Shown here piece by piece: positions 40,529-48,942 of a stretch of 58,259 bases of DNA. The stretch spans positions 1-58,259 of the forward strand of contig JAEZZG010000016.1 in NCBI GenBank assembly GCA_023442485.1, in the 5' to 3' direction. This DNA comes from Actinomycetes bacterium (lineage in GTDB: Bacteria; Actinomycetota; Actinomycetes; Propionibacteriales; Propionibacteriaceae). The stretch's first letter is position 1. Each line of letters opens with the position of its first letter. Below the pieces are notes generated by a model. It was not told where the DNA came from, did no database searches, and worked only from the letters and a program-made list of their open reading frames with translations. The translations under genes were made by a program, and so were the position numbers.

Positions 40529-43500
40529 GTGAAGCCAGTGATAGCAGATGAGTGGGCATGGGCTCACGAAGAACATCAAGAAGAACTCGCCGAGGTTGAC
40601 CCCTCATCCGTGGTGGGCGTGATGGTGGTACACAACGCGCAAGACTGGCTAGAGCGCACCCTCAACGCCTTCGATCATCTCGAAGATCGCCCAGGGGTGC
40701 TGTTGGCTGTTGATAGCGGTTCCTCGGATGATTCCTCCCGCATTCTCTACCAGGCTCGCGAATCCGGCCTGATCACCGATGTTTTCCATGTCGATCATCG
40801 TCTCGGTTTTGGCGAAGCCGTCAACGCCGGGCTGGCTGCCTATTACGGCAATGACTTCGTCGGGGGCACCGCTGAGCAACTCTTCGATACCCAAACATTT
40901 AGGCTCCCGTCCCGGGCCGCCGACAGTAGCAGTGACTCGATCATCGACACCGTTGACGATGCCCCCGAATTCACCGGCGACGGCGATCACCCAGACGGTA
41001 CCAATGCCGGCGCCAATGCCGAAGCCGGACCCGCAGCCCCACCGTCACGAGCTAGCCGTGGATTCATCGTCGAGGACACGACCCACCTCGATAGGCCCCG
41101 CTGGCTGTGGCTGATCCATGACGATATGGAACCTGCCCCTGACGCACTGGCTCACCTGTTACGTGCCGGCGACAGCGGGGTCGATGTAGTCGTCCCCACC
41201 TTGTTGTTGCCCAAACTACGCAACCACCCCGACCGGATTGCTGAGATTGGTCAATCCATCACCCGCTCTGGCAGACGGATCATGTCTCCGCGCCAGGACA
41301 TCGATGAGGGCGACCTCGATCAGCGTCAACAAGAACCCACCGACGTCCTCGGTGCCTCCACCGCAGGGCTACTGATTAACTTGAAGGTCTGGGAAGAACT
41401 GGGTGGCCTCGACCCCGCCCTTCCCGTTTTCCGCGACGGTCTCGACTTCGGGTGGCGCGCCCACGAGGCCAACTTCACCGTCCGTAGCTGTCCGCACGCC
41501 AAGATCTACCATCGTCAACACGGACGCTGGAATGAACGTCAGATGGCGTTGGGGGACAACCCGGAAGCACTCGACCATCAACTCGCGATGAGAGTCGTGG
41601 CAGCCCACTCGACACGCCCAAAGCTAACCCGGGCGAAGATGATGGCCGCCTCGGTTGTCCAGGCGGCAGGCTTCTTACTCGGAAAAGCCCCCAGGCGTTC
41701 TGCAGATCGGCTGCGCGCCGCCTGGGCGTCTCGAAGGGACGGGGCAGTGGTTGACGACATGCGTCAACGAAACCTGCACTTGGCTGGGGAATCTGTGTCC
41801 CACTTGCGCCCCACACCCGGCCAGACTTTATCCATGGCGGTGAGTCGGGCCGCCGGGGCAGTGGTCGATACCTTCCGTTCCGTCACCGGCAGCGACGAGG
41901 GTTCTGACACCTCCATTGATGAGCTCACATCGGACGAATTCGGCACATCGGGTGTACGCAAGGTGCGCAAGCCGGTCATCGTCGTCGGAGCCTTGGCATT
42001 CACGATCGTGGCCCTGGTGGCAGGCTGGCACCTGCTCAGCGCAGGCAAACTGTGGGGTTTACGTCTTCTCCCCGCCCCCGACTCACTCTCCGCAGCATGG
42101 TCGTCCTGGACCACCTCCCAACCCGGCGTGGGCTCGGCACCTGCTCCCTGGCTGTTCTTCTGTGCTCTCGGATCATTGCTCACCTTCGGTCAGCCGGATT
42201 GGTTCGCAACCGCAATGGTGCTCTTTGGCCCGCTATGGGCCTGGATGACTGCGGTCCTCTTCTTCCGCTCCCTTCGATGTCGCCCCTTGATGGCTACGGT
42301 GTTCGCCGCCGCTTGGGCACTGATGCTCCCCGTGATGGGGCTGACCGGCTCCGGCTCCCTCGGTGCCTCGATGGTGGCAATGATCCTGCCAATCTTCGGC
42401 ATCGGCGTAGTTAAATGGCTAGGAACTAGCGACTCTGATCCGTGGCGCACTGCGGGATTGACCGCATTGACATCAGTGGTGCTGACCTCCTTCTACCCAC
42501 TCTTCCTAGCCGTCGTCTTGGTCGTCGCGATCCTCGCCTTAGTGATCCGCCGTCACCTCGCCCAAGCCTTGACGATATTCATCGCCCCCATCGTATTCCT
42601 CGCCGGGTGGTGGCCCCATCTGTGGCACAACCCGGGCAGATTCCTCACCGGAATCGATCCGCTCAACACCCCGGTAGGCCCGATCCCTTCCACCTTCTCC
42701 CTGTTCCTGGGACGCTCGGAGCCGTCCGCAGCCCCACTGTGGATGTCGGCGACCATCATGATCATTTTGTGGTCAATCGGGTTACTCTCCACTACCTATC
42801 TGCGGATCCCACTCTGGGTCAGACTCACCACGATCTCGGTCGGCACCGTATCCGTGATCTTCGCGGCACAGTCCGCCCGTCAGGTGGTGATCATCGATGG
42901 TCTCTACACTCGTCCGTCCATCGTGCTTCCGATGTTGATCTTCGTCGCCTGCCTGCTATCGCTAGGTGCAGGCGCGGCCGCTCAATTCATCCATTCCAAG
43001 GACGCCCTCGACGTCTACACCAAGTCCCAGCACGAAACCAAGACTCCTCCGCACCTGCGCACCGCGGTGTCGTGGGTGTGCACCATCGCCATGGCAGTTG
43101 TGCCGATTCTCGGTGCATCCTGGTGGGTGATCGGTGGCACATCTGGACTACATCGCGACACCGGCTCCCTGCCCGAATATGTCTCAGCCGTGGTCGACTC
43201 GCCGCGTCAATCTCGAGTGCTTATCGTCGAAATGGCCAAGGACCGGACGACATGGTCACTCCTCGACGCAACCCACCCGTCGTGGGGAACAGCCGAACAC
43301 GACCCAGTCTTGCGCAACGATGACGCAACCCGGGCTGCCGCGAACTTTGCTCAACAGCTCGCTCAAGGATCGCCCTCGGCCACCTTGGCAGATGACCTCA
43401 TGAAGGCCGGAATCAGCCACGTCGTGATGCGCGGGGCTAGCCAAGATGTGATTCGTCGCGTCAACGACGCCCAAGGACTCTCTGGCGCCCCATCGGATCA

Positions 43501-44119
43501 AGGTAGCTATGTCTGGACCGTGTCTGGTCTGGTATCTCGATACTGGATTAGCTCCGGCGACAACGACGCACCCCAGCCTATCCTCGAGGGCAGAGTCCCC
43601 GAAGGTGGGGCAGGGCGAGTCTTGGTCATCGCGGAACCGCGCGATTCCAGGCTCCATGTCAGCGTCGGGGGGCAACTACTAAGCCCAATCCCAGCGCCGA
43701 CACCTAGCGATCCGGCAGCTAGCCCGACCGATGAGAGTTCGGTAACTATCTCTAGCTCACCTCTCCCGCCTACCACACCAGAAACCAACCCAAGTTCACA
43801 AGGGTCTGCGATCCTCACACCTAGCCCCAGTGTGGCACCGTCTGCCAGCCCGAGTGGTGCTGTCACACCCGAAGCGAGCCCGGGATCAACCCCTGGCGAA
43901 GTGAACCCGAGTCTGGGCGGTGTTGACCCAACCCATAATGTCGATCAGGATGCGAGCTGGCAGAGCCGGTTTGCACTCGGCGAAGCCAGTGGTGACGTGG
44001 AGGTCACCATGGAACCTGCCGTCGGGACTATCATCGTTCAGATCGTTGTCCTGCTCGGTCTACTCATCGCTGCTGGCCCTTCGCTGGCTAGGCGCCCGGG
44101 AGCAAGGAGATTTCAGTGA
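40529..44119 (+). CDS. Giant membrane glycosyltransferase (GT2 plus multi-pass domain)
   Basis: 1196 aa. A cytoplasmic GT2 domain (about 25-360) has VGVMVVHNAQDWLERTL, AVDSGSSDDSSR, the DxD-like LIHDDMEP near residue 196 and RDGLDFGWRAHEA. About 60 residues (roughly 120-180) rich in Asp/Ala interrupt it. Eleven or so transmembrane helices span about 480-885, followed by an extracytoplasmic region, a Pro/Ser/Thr-rich spacer (about 1050-1130) and a final helix near the C-terminus (TIIVQIVVLLGLLIAAGPSL). CATGAT at 40517-40522 with TTGATC 17 nt upstream ends 6 nt before the GTG, predicting a leaderless start. The next gene overlaps by 4 nt. It likely transfers sugar to a lipid or wall polymer. 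Confidence 0.85.
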   Translation: MKPVIADEWAWAHEEHQEELAEVDPSSVVGVMVVHNAQDWLERTLNAFDHLEDRPGVLLAVDSGSSDDSSRILYQARESGLITDVFHVDHRLGFGEAVNAGLAAYYGNDFVGGTAEQLFDTQTFRLPSRAADSSSDSIIDTVDDAPEFTGDGDHPDGTNAGANAEAGPAAPPSRASRGFIVEDTTHLDRPRWLWLIHDDMEPAPDALAHLLRAGDSGVDVVVPTLLLPKLRNHPDRIAEIGQSITRSGRRIMSPRQDIDEGDLDQRQQEPTDVLGASTAGLLINLKVWEELGGLDPALPVFRDGLDFGWRAHEANFTVRSCPHAKIYHRQHGRWNERQMALGDNPEALDHQLAMRVVAAHSTRPKLTRAKMMAASVVQAAGFLLGKAPRRSADRLRAAWASRRDGAVVDDMRQRNLHLAGESVSHLRPTPGQTLSMAVSRAAGAVVDTFRSVTGSDEGSDTSIDELTSDEFGTSGVRKVRKPVIVVGALAFTIVALVAGWHLLSAGKLWGLRLLPAPDSLSAAWSSWTTSQPGVGSAPAPWLFFCALGSLLTFGQPDWFATAMVLFGPLWAWMTAVLFFRSLRCRPLMATVFAAAWALMLPVMGLTGSGSLGASMVAMILPIFGIGVVKWLGTSDSDPWRTAGLTALTSVVLTSFYPLFLAVVLVVAILALVIRRHLAQALTIFIAPIVFLAGWWPHLWHNPGRFLTGIDPLNTPVGPIPSTFSLFLGRSEPSAAPLWMSATIMIILWSIGLLSTTYLRIPLWVRLTTISVGTVSVIFAAQSARQVVIIDGLYTRPSIVLPMLIFVACLLSLGAGAAAQFIHSKDALDVYTKSQHETKTPPHLRTAVSWVCTIAMAVVPILGASWWVIGGTSGLHRDTGSLPEYVSAVVDSPRQSRVLIVEMAKDRTTWSLLDATHPSWGTAEHDPVLRNDDATRAAANFAQQLAQGSPSATLADDLMKAGISHVVMRGASQDVIRRVNDAQGLSGAPSDQGSYVWTVSGLVSRYWISSGDNDAPQPILEGRVPEGGAGRVLVIAEPRDSRLHVSVGGQLLSPIPAPTPSDPAASPTDESSVTISSSPLPPTTPETNPSSQGSAILTPSPSVAPSASPSGAVTPEASPGSTPGEVNPSLGGVDPTHNVDQDASWQSRFALGEASGDVEVTMEPAVGTIIVQIVVLLGLLIAAGPSLARRPGARRFQ

Positions 44120-45612
44120 ACCACGACGAGAATCCCACCACGGCCGAGAACAATCTGGCGGTTCCCGAACAGATGACCAACATTCCTGACGATCATGGGC
44201 CGCAGGTAGAAACAACCCCTGCCTTCGATCAGGTGCTGCCCGACGGTGGTAGAGAGGAAGTGACGGACGAGGTTTCAGACTCTGCCCCAGACGAGGGAAC
44301 GACAAGCCACGTCGGGGAATCCACCCGGTTCGGCCAGATGCTGATTTGGCTACTTAAAACCTGCTGGATTCCGGTCGTGATCATCACGATCATCGCCTCT
44401 GCTGGACTGATTATTCGGAGCTCTTCAACTGAAGCTGAACCGCAACCCCTAGCCATTTCCCTCAACTCTCCAAGAGTCCAGATCTGTCCAGGTTCCGATG
44501 AAGGCGCGACCCTATTCGCGTCAGCCCGCACCGGCAGCATCGTCTCCGGCAAACTCGGACAAACCCCCGCACCCCATCCGCAGCCCTATTCTGTTGCCGT
44601 CGATACCTCCCCGGTGACGGTGCTCGACAGCGATGGGATTCCTGCAGTCGCAGGGGTGTATCGTTCCTCGATGATCGCCACTTGGGCAGGGTGCGATATT
44701 CCACGCTCCGACGTGTGGATCCAGGTAACCGACGCGATCCGATCTACCGTGACCGTCGTCAATCCGTCCTCCCAAGAGGCCACCGTCAACCTCGAACTCT
44801 ATGGTCCGTCGGGGGAGATCGTCTCCCAAGGTGCCGCCGGAATCGCGATCCCCGCTGGCCAAAGTCGCCAACTGCCGATCTCGGTCCTGGCTCCGGTCAA
44901 CGACGCCGTGGCAGTACACCTGACCACGACCGGCGGCTCAGTCGCCGTATTTGCTGTCGACATCCAAGCCTTATGGAAGGACTATTCGTCCCCACTCGAC
45001 CTTGGGAAGACCTTGGTGATCCCGCCGCTGCCTGCGGGTGCGGTGAGCACCAAACTCCACATCACCAACCCCCATCCAGACCGAATCAACGCCTCAGTCC
45101 ACGTCTTGGCCGACACTGGCAAATTCGCCCCGGCAGGAGCTGAAGCGGTATCGATCCCGGCCAAATCCACAGTGACGGTAGATATTTCTGCGGGCATGAC
45201 AGGTCGCACCGGAGCCATCGAGATTGAGGCTGATCGCGACATCGTTGCCTCAGCGACGGTGGAATCAGGCAGCGACGGAACCAGGATTGGGGCCCGGCTT
45301 CCTTTCACGGTCGGTCAACAAACCAGCGTTGAGGCAAACGGGGTAGTTCTGGTGTCTAACCTTGCCGAAACCCAAGCTCCAGTCGTCGTATCTGTCGGCA
45401 CCGATAACTTCGAGTTGGCGGTCCCTGCCGGGACCACGGTGTCGGTTCCGGTCCCCGAGGCTGGGAAGCGGGTGAATGTGTTTTCCTCCGCGTCAATTCC
45501 TCTCGCAGCGTCCCTGGCCTGGACCTCTCCTGGGCTCGTCGTCGCCCCGATCCAGCCGATGCCAGCACAAGAAGATCCGGTTCCGCTGGTGTTGACTCCG
45601 CCGCTGCGCTAG
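44116..45612 (+). CDS. DUF5719 family membrane-anchored protein
   Basis: 498 aa. An acidic cytoplasmic N-terminus of about 75 residues precedes one membrane anchor (WIPVVIITIIASAGLII, about residues 90-107). An extracytoplasmic region made of repeated beta-rich segments (VTVVNPSSQEATVNLELYG, HITNPHPDRINASVHVL) makes up the rest. DUF5719 is an actinobacterial family found next to this large glycosyltransferase, so it is probably a partner or accessory of the same envelope system. The GTG start overlaps the preceding stop by 4 nt. Biochemical function unknown. Confidence 0.82.
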   Translation: MNHDENPTTAENNLAVPEQMTNIPDDHGPQVETTPAFDQVLPDGGREEVTDEVSDSAPDEGTTSHVGESTRFGQMLIWLLKTCWIPVVIITIIASAGLIIRSSSTEAEPQPLAISLNSPRVQICPGSDEGATLFASARTGSIVSGKLGQTPAPHPQPYSVAVDTSPVTVLDSDGIPAVAGVYRSSMIATWAGCDIPRSDVWIQVTDAIRSTVTVVNPSSQEATVNLELYGPSGEIVSQGAAGIAIPAGQSRQLPISVLAPVNDAVAVHLTTTGGSVAVFAVDIQALWKDYSSPLDLGKTLVIPPLPAGAVSTKLHITNPHPDRINASVHVLADTGKFAPAGAEAVSIPAKSTVTVDISAGMTGRTGAIEIEADRDIVASATVESGSDGTRIGARLPFTVGQQTSVEANGVVLVSNLAETQAPVVVSVGTDNFELAVPAGTTVSVPVPEAGKRVNVFSSASIPLAASLAWTSPGLVVAPIQPMPAQEDPVPLVLTPPLR

Positions 45613-45620
45613 AGGGGCGG

Positions 45621-46037
45621 TTAGTAATCCGGGTCGATCTCGGCCACGTCACGGCCAGTCATGACAGCCAGTTGCTCCACCAGGGTTTGCCGAACTAAGG
45701 CGTAGATATCTTTCCTGGTCGCAGCCCGAAACTCGATCGGGCGTCTGAACATGATGACATTGCCGTTCTCGTCGTCAGTAGGAGCCGTGGCGGCTGCGAG
45801 CGGAACCTTGGATCGGGTGTAAAGCTGAGTCATCGGCGGGACTTCCTGGACGCCGATGGTCACCCGGTAGAGGGCCTCGGGGCAGTGGGCGTTGATTTTG
45901 TTCACCGCCGAGAGAACAGCGTCAGCAAATACCTGTTCTGGACCTTTTCTGCGTAGCGGCACCGGACGTTTGGTCAGGCTGTTAGGCAACGCCAAGGCAC
46001 CGCGTAACCCGCGTCCGTGTCGATCTCGCATAGTCAC
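45621..46037 (-). CDS. Metallopeptidase-family-like protein lacking HExxH (Rv3259-like)
   Basis: 138-aa small protein related to the actinobacterial 'metallopeptidase family' found next to whiB2 and DUF3499. The N-terminus RDRHGRGLRGALALP, VIMFRRPIEFRA and the C-terminal segment LVRQTLVEQLAVMTG are recognisable. The position where zincin homologues carry HExxH has VEQLA, so metalloprotease activity is doubtful. TAGACT at 46044-46049 (minus strand) is 6 nt before GTG 46037, favouring that start; ATG 46031 is only two codons downstream. Convergent with the DUF5719 gene. Confidence 0.72.
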   Translation of the reverse strand: MTMRDRHGRGLRGALALPNSLTKRPVPLRRKGPEQVFADAVLSAVNKINAHCPEALYRVTIGVQEVPPMTQLYTRSKVPLAAATAPTDDENGNVIMFRRPIEFRAATRKDIYALVRQTLVEQLAVMTGRDVAEIDPDY

Positions 46038-46379
46038 GCACACAGTCTATGCCCAGACGTGACTGCTTTCACCCTCTGCGGCGACTTCCGATTTGAGTGA
46101 TGGTGGATGCGGTAATCGGAAAGACGGCAGCCATGGTGAGTCCACCAGGACGCTGTGGAGTCGCCGAAGTTGTGTCGCTGCAGGCCGGTTTGTGGGGGTT
46201 CGTGGGGTTCGTGGGATAGATTGGGAGGTTGCGTGGGAGGTTGAGTGCGGCCGTGGGGAGTGCGTCAGTTCGGGGAGAGAGAAATGTCGTCACTTAGTCA
46301 CGGTTGGGAGAAAATATGCGTCGCAGGGTGGGAAATGTTCACAAAAATACCGGTTTCGGGCTACGGTTCAGGTGTGGTT
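46038..46379 (+). other. 342-nt gap with G-tract cluster (46194-46237)
   Basis: No gene is supported here. Five runs of three to five G (46194-46198, 46204-46207, 46213-46215, 46223-46225, 46235-46237) lie within 44 nt on the plus strand, spaced by 5-9 nt, with a repeated TTCGTGGG unit. This satisfies a relaxed G-quadruplex pattern. The rest includes the -10 of the minus-strand gene at its left end and presumably the DUF3499 promoter, which I cannot pinpoint. Confidence 0.55.
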
Positions 46380-46754
46380 ATGGTCCGGCAGTGCTCTCGT
46401 GCGGCTTGTAGTGAACAAGCAGTGATGACGATGACCTATGATTACGCTGCTTCGATGTGCGTCCTGGGCCCGCTCGCACCGCGACGCCACCCTGGGGGTT
46501 TTGATCTGTGCGCCCACCACGGCCAGCATCTAAGCCCTCCACAGGGATGGACCGTGGTTAGGCTTCCGATGCCCGACGGTGGCAAAGTAGAACCCGACGA
46601 TGATGATCTGCAGGCTCTCGCCGACGAGATTCGTGCGATCGGCTTGGGTGAGATGGACGCCGATCGACGCCAGGCGCATCAGACTGCAGGCATTGTGGAA
46701 TTGAATCGACGCGGACATCTGCGAGTGATTGCAGATGCTGCGTCCCAACAGTAG
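46380..46754 (+). CDS. DUF3499 family protein
   Basis: 124-aa actinobacteria-specific protein. A putative metal site is formed by CSRAAC (Cys5, Cys10) with Cys26 or so and LCAHH. The family segment AVMTMTYDYAASMCVLGPLAPRRHPGGFDLC is clear by its part YDYAASMCVLGPL. ATG 46380 is the family-consistent start; longer frames to 46245 cross the G-rich region. It is always near manB in actinobacteria, function unknown. It precedes manB by 10 nt and is probably co-transcribed. Confidence 0.87.
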   Translation: MVRQCSRAACSEQAVMTMTYDYAASMCVLGPLAPRRHPGGFDLCAHHGQHLSPPQGWTVVRLPMPDGGKVEPDDDDLQALADEIRAIGLGEMDADRRQAHQTAGIVELNRRGHLRVIADAASQQ

Positions 46755-46764
46755 GCAATAATTG

Positions 46765-48246
46765 ATGATTACACGATCGATGTTCAAGGCTAACGACATT
46801 CGCGGGATCGTCGCACCTGATCCCGCGGACGGCGTCACCCCCACCGGGTCCCCAGAGTGGGATGAGGATGGAGCCCGGACGATTGGGGCTACCTATGTTG
46901 ACATCGCAGGACTGGCCGGAAAATCGTTCATTCTTGGCCACGATATGAGAGTGTCTGCCTCTCGCCTGGTCAAGGCCTTCGCGGAAGGGGCAGCCAAGCG
47001 TGGTGCCGATGTGATCTACGTTGGCTTGGTCTCGACGGATGAGCTGTGGTACGCCTCCGGGGCGATGGACTTGCCCGGGGTTCAGTTCACTGCCTCCCAC
47101 AATTCCCCTGACTACAACGGCATTAAATTCTGCCTGCCTGGTGCCCAACCCGTCACCAGCGACTTCCTCGCTCAACTGGCTGATGACGCGATCGCCCGTG
47201 ATGGCAAACCCATCGACAATGTCACCGATCTGGGTGTGATCAGTAAGACTGACGTGCTCGAAGATTACGCGGCGTACCTGCATTCTTTGGTGCCGCTGTC
47301 GGCGATTCGGCCACTCAAGGTCGTCGTCGATGCCGGCAACGGCATGGCAGGACACACCGCCAAAGCTGTTCTCGACGTCGACAATATCGAGCTCATTGGC
47401 CTCTACCTCGACCTAGACGGCACCTTCCCTCACCACCAGCCCAACCCGCTGATTCCGGAGAACCTGGTGGACGCCCAGCGCAAAGTCGTCGAGGAGAAAG
47501 CCGACATCGGCCTGGTTTTTGACGGCGACGCCGACCGGTGCTTCATCATCGACGAACAAGGCAATGTGGTGACCCCATCCGTCGTCACCGCTGTGATCGC
47601 TCGGGCAGAGCTCGCCCGTGAACCTGGCGCTGCCATCGTGGTCAACTCGATCACTGGCCACGTCGCCCATGACGTCGTCAGCGCCGATGGCGGAAAGCTC
47701 GTCGTCTCGAAGGTCGGCCACACCTACGTCAAGGCATTGATGGCCGAGCACAACGCCATCTTCGGTGGGGAACACTCCGCCCACTACTATTTCCGTGAAT
47801 TCTGGGGGGCCGATACTGGCATGTTGGCTGGTCTGCACGTCCTGGCAAAGCTCGGACGCGATTCCAGACCTTTGTCTGAGATTGCCGCTGAATACCACAC
47901 CTATGTGATGTCTGGGGAAATTAACCACACCGTCACTGACCCAAGCCTGGTCATGAACCGGATCGCGGACGCTTTTGAAGGCAAGGGGGAGATTACCTGG
48001 AACGACGGTCTGCAGGTCTCCTCGACCGGAGCTTCGCCGTGGTGGGTGAGTGTACGCCCGTCCAACACCGAGCCGCTGTTGCGCCTCAACGTCGAAGCCC
48101 AGCAAGCGACTATCATGGAAGCATTGCGTGACGACGTATCGGATCTGATCGTTTTATACCAGGACGAGGTTAGCGGCAAGACCGCTATCGATGCCGAGGC
48201 CGGAATCGCGCAGTGTGGCGAGACTACTGATCGGATTGCGCCCTAA
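46765..48246 (+). CDS. manB: Phosphomannomutase/phosphoglucomutase
   Basis: 493-aa phosphohexomutase interconverting mannose-6-P and mannose-1-P (and probably glucose phosphates). It has SMFKANDIRGIV at the N-terminus, the phosphoserine loop FTASHNSPDYNGIK, metal loop FDGDADRCF, sugar loop FGGEHSAHYYF and phosphate loop RPSNTEPLLRLN. Note HNS rather than HNP after the serine. ATG 46765 (after a TTG at 46762) is used. With manC it forms the GDP-mannose route; the N-terminal DIRG and GEHS motifs separate it from the PGM2-like enzyme at 21499. Confidence 0.94.
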   Translation: MITRSMFKANDIRGIVAPDPADGVTPTGSPEWDEDGARTIGATYVDIAGLAGKSFILGHDMRVSASRLVKAFAEGAAKRGADVIYVGLVSTDELWYASGAMDLPGVQFTASHNSPDYNGIKFCLPGAQPVTSDFLAQLADDAIARDGKPIDNVTDLGVISKTDVLEDYAAYLHSLVPLSAIRPLKVVVDAGNGMAGHTAKAVLDVDNIELIGLYLDLDGTFPHHQPNPLIPENLVDAQRKVVEEKADIGLVFDGDADRCFIIDEQGNVVTPSVVTAVIARAELAREPGAAIVVNSITGHVAHDVVSADGGKLVVSKVGHTYVKALMAEHNAIFGGEHSAHYYFREFWGADTGMLAGLHVLAKLGRDSRPLSEIAAEYHTYVMSGEINHTVTDPSLVMNRIADAFEGKGEITWNDGLQVSSTGASPWWVSVRPSNTEPLLRLNVEAQQATIMEALRDDVSDLIVLYQDEVSGKTAIDAEAGIAQCGETTDRIAP

Positions 48247-48294
48247 CCTGCAGGGTCTGAAACGCCACATTCCCTATCTGACGAAGAGGTGACC

Positions 48295-48624
48295 ATGACC
48301 GATAACAACGGTGAACTGCACGATTCAGCCACCGGCGCCGACACCGTCGATACTGAAATCGCTACCGCCGACGTTGAACATGAAGACTCTGGAGTCTTGA
48401 TCTCTGCGTCAATGCCTACCATCATCGACGAAGACGAGCACAGTTTTGAGCTGCCACCGGCCTTCCTCGCTGTGACCGCATGTCCGGCATGTCATGCGCG
48501 ATTCGCGGTAGATTATTCGGCGGGAGAGCTGGTGTGCACCTCATCGAACTGTGGACTGGCCTTCCCCGTGCGCAACGGGGTTCCGATTCTGTTGATTGAT
48601 CAGGCCCGTCCAACCCGTAGCTAG
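48295..48624 (+). CDS. Trm112-like zinc-ribbon protein
   Basis: 109 aa. An acidic N-terminal half (about 50 residues) precedes a Trm112p-like zinc ribbon: LAVTACPACHARF, then LVCTSSNCGLAFPVRNGVPILL, with four Cys ligands in CPAC and CTSSNC plus context. These small proteins often activate methyltransferases; the target here is unknown. An AGAGGTG ribosome-binding site precedes ATG 48295. The last 4 nt (CTAG) are shared with the convergent DUF3039 stop codon. In mycobacteria the equivalent position lies between manB and manA; manA is absent here. Confidence 0.78.
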   Translation: MTDNNGELHDSATGADTVDTEIATADVEHEDSGVLISASMPTIIDEDEHSFELPPAFLAVTACPACHARFAVDYSAGELVCTSSNCGLAFPVRNGVPILLIDQARPTRS

Positions 48625-48881
48625 TTTTCGCCCTCGTCGTCGCCCGGTTTGAATGACATGTAGATCTCTTTACATTCCGGGCACACCGGATATTTCTCGG
48701 GGTTGCGATGGGGGACCCACACTTTGCCGCACAGTGCGATGACTGGAGTCCCGAGCACCAAAGCCTGGTTGAGTTTGGCTTTCGGGACGTAGTGGGAAAA
48801 GCGCTCTTCGTCACCGGGATCATACTGATACTCGGTGCGCTCCTTGACGAGGGTCTGTGATCCGGGTGCGAGTTGGCTCAT
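48621..48881 (-). CDS. DUF3039 family protein
   Basis: 86-aa actinobacteria-specific protein. The conserved core DEERFSHYVPKAKLNQALVLGTPVIALCGKVW is recognised by its segment ERFSHYV and a likely zinc site (ALCGKVWVP, then YPVCPECKEIY). Function unknown. TAGGTT on the minus strand (48889-48894) lies 7 nt before the ATG, so a leaderless start is predicted. It shares its CTAG stop site with the Trm112-like gene. Confidence 0.85.
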   Translation of the reverse strand: MSQLAPGSQTLVKERTEYQYDPGDEERFSHYVPKAKLNQALVLGTPVIALCGKVWVPHRNPEKYPVCPECKEIYMSFKPGDDEGEN

Positions 48882-48942
48882 AACTGTCAACCTAGCGTAA
48901 TCTTAGGGAGATTCCAACGAGTGCCGTTGACGAGAGTTGGCG

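Noticed and set aside
46190..46260. CRISPR-like or tandem repeat array
   Set aside because: The TTCGTGGG repetition is short and irregular with no spacers of constant length; described instead as a G-tract cluster.
47413..48105. 230-codon minus-strand frame inside manB
   Set aside because: Antisense to a clear enzyme with all catalytic motifs; composition typical of a shadow.
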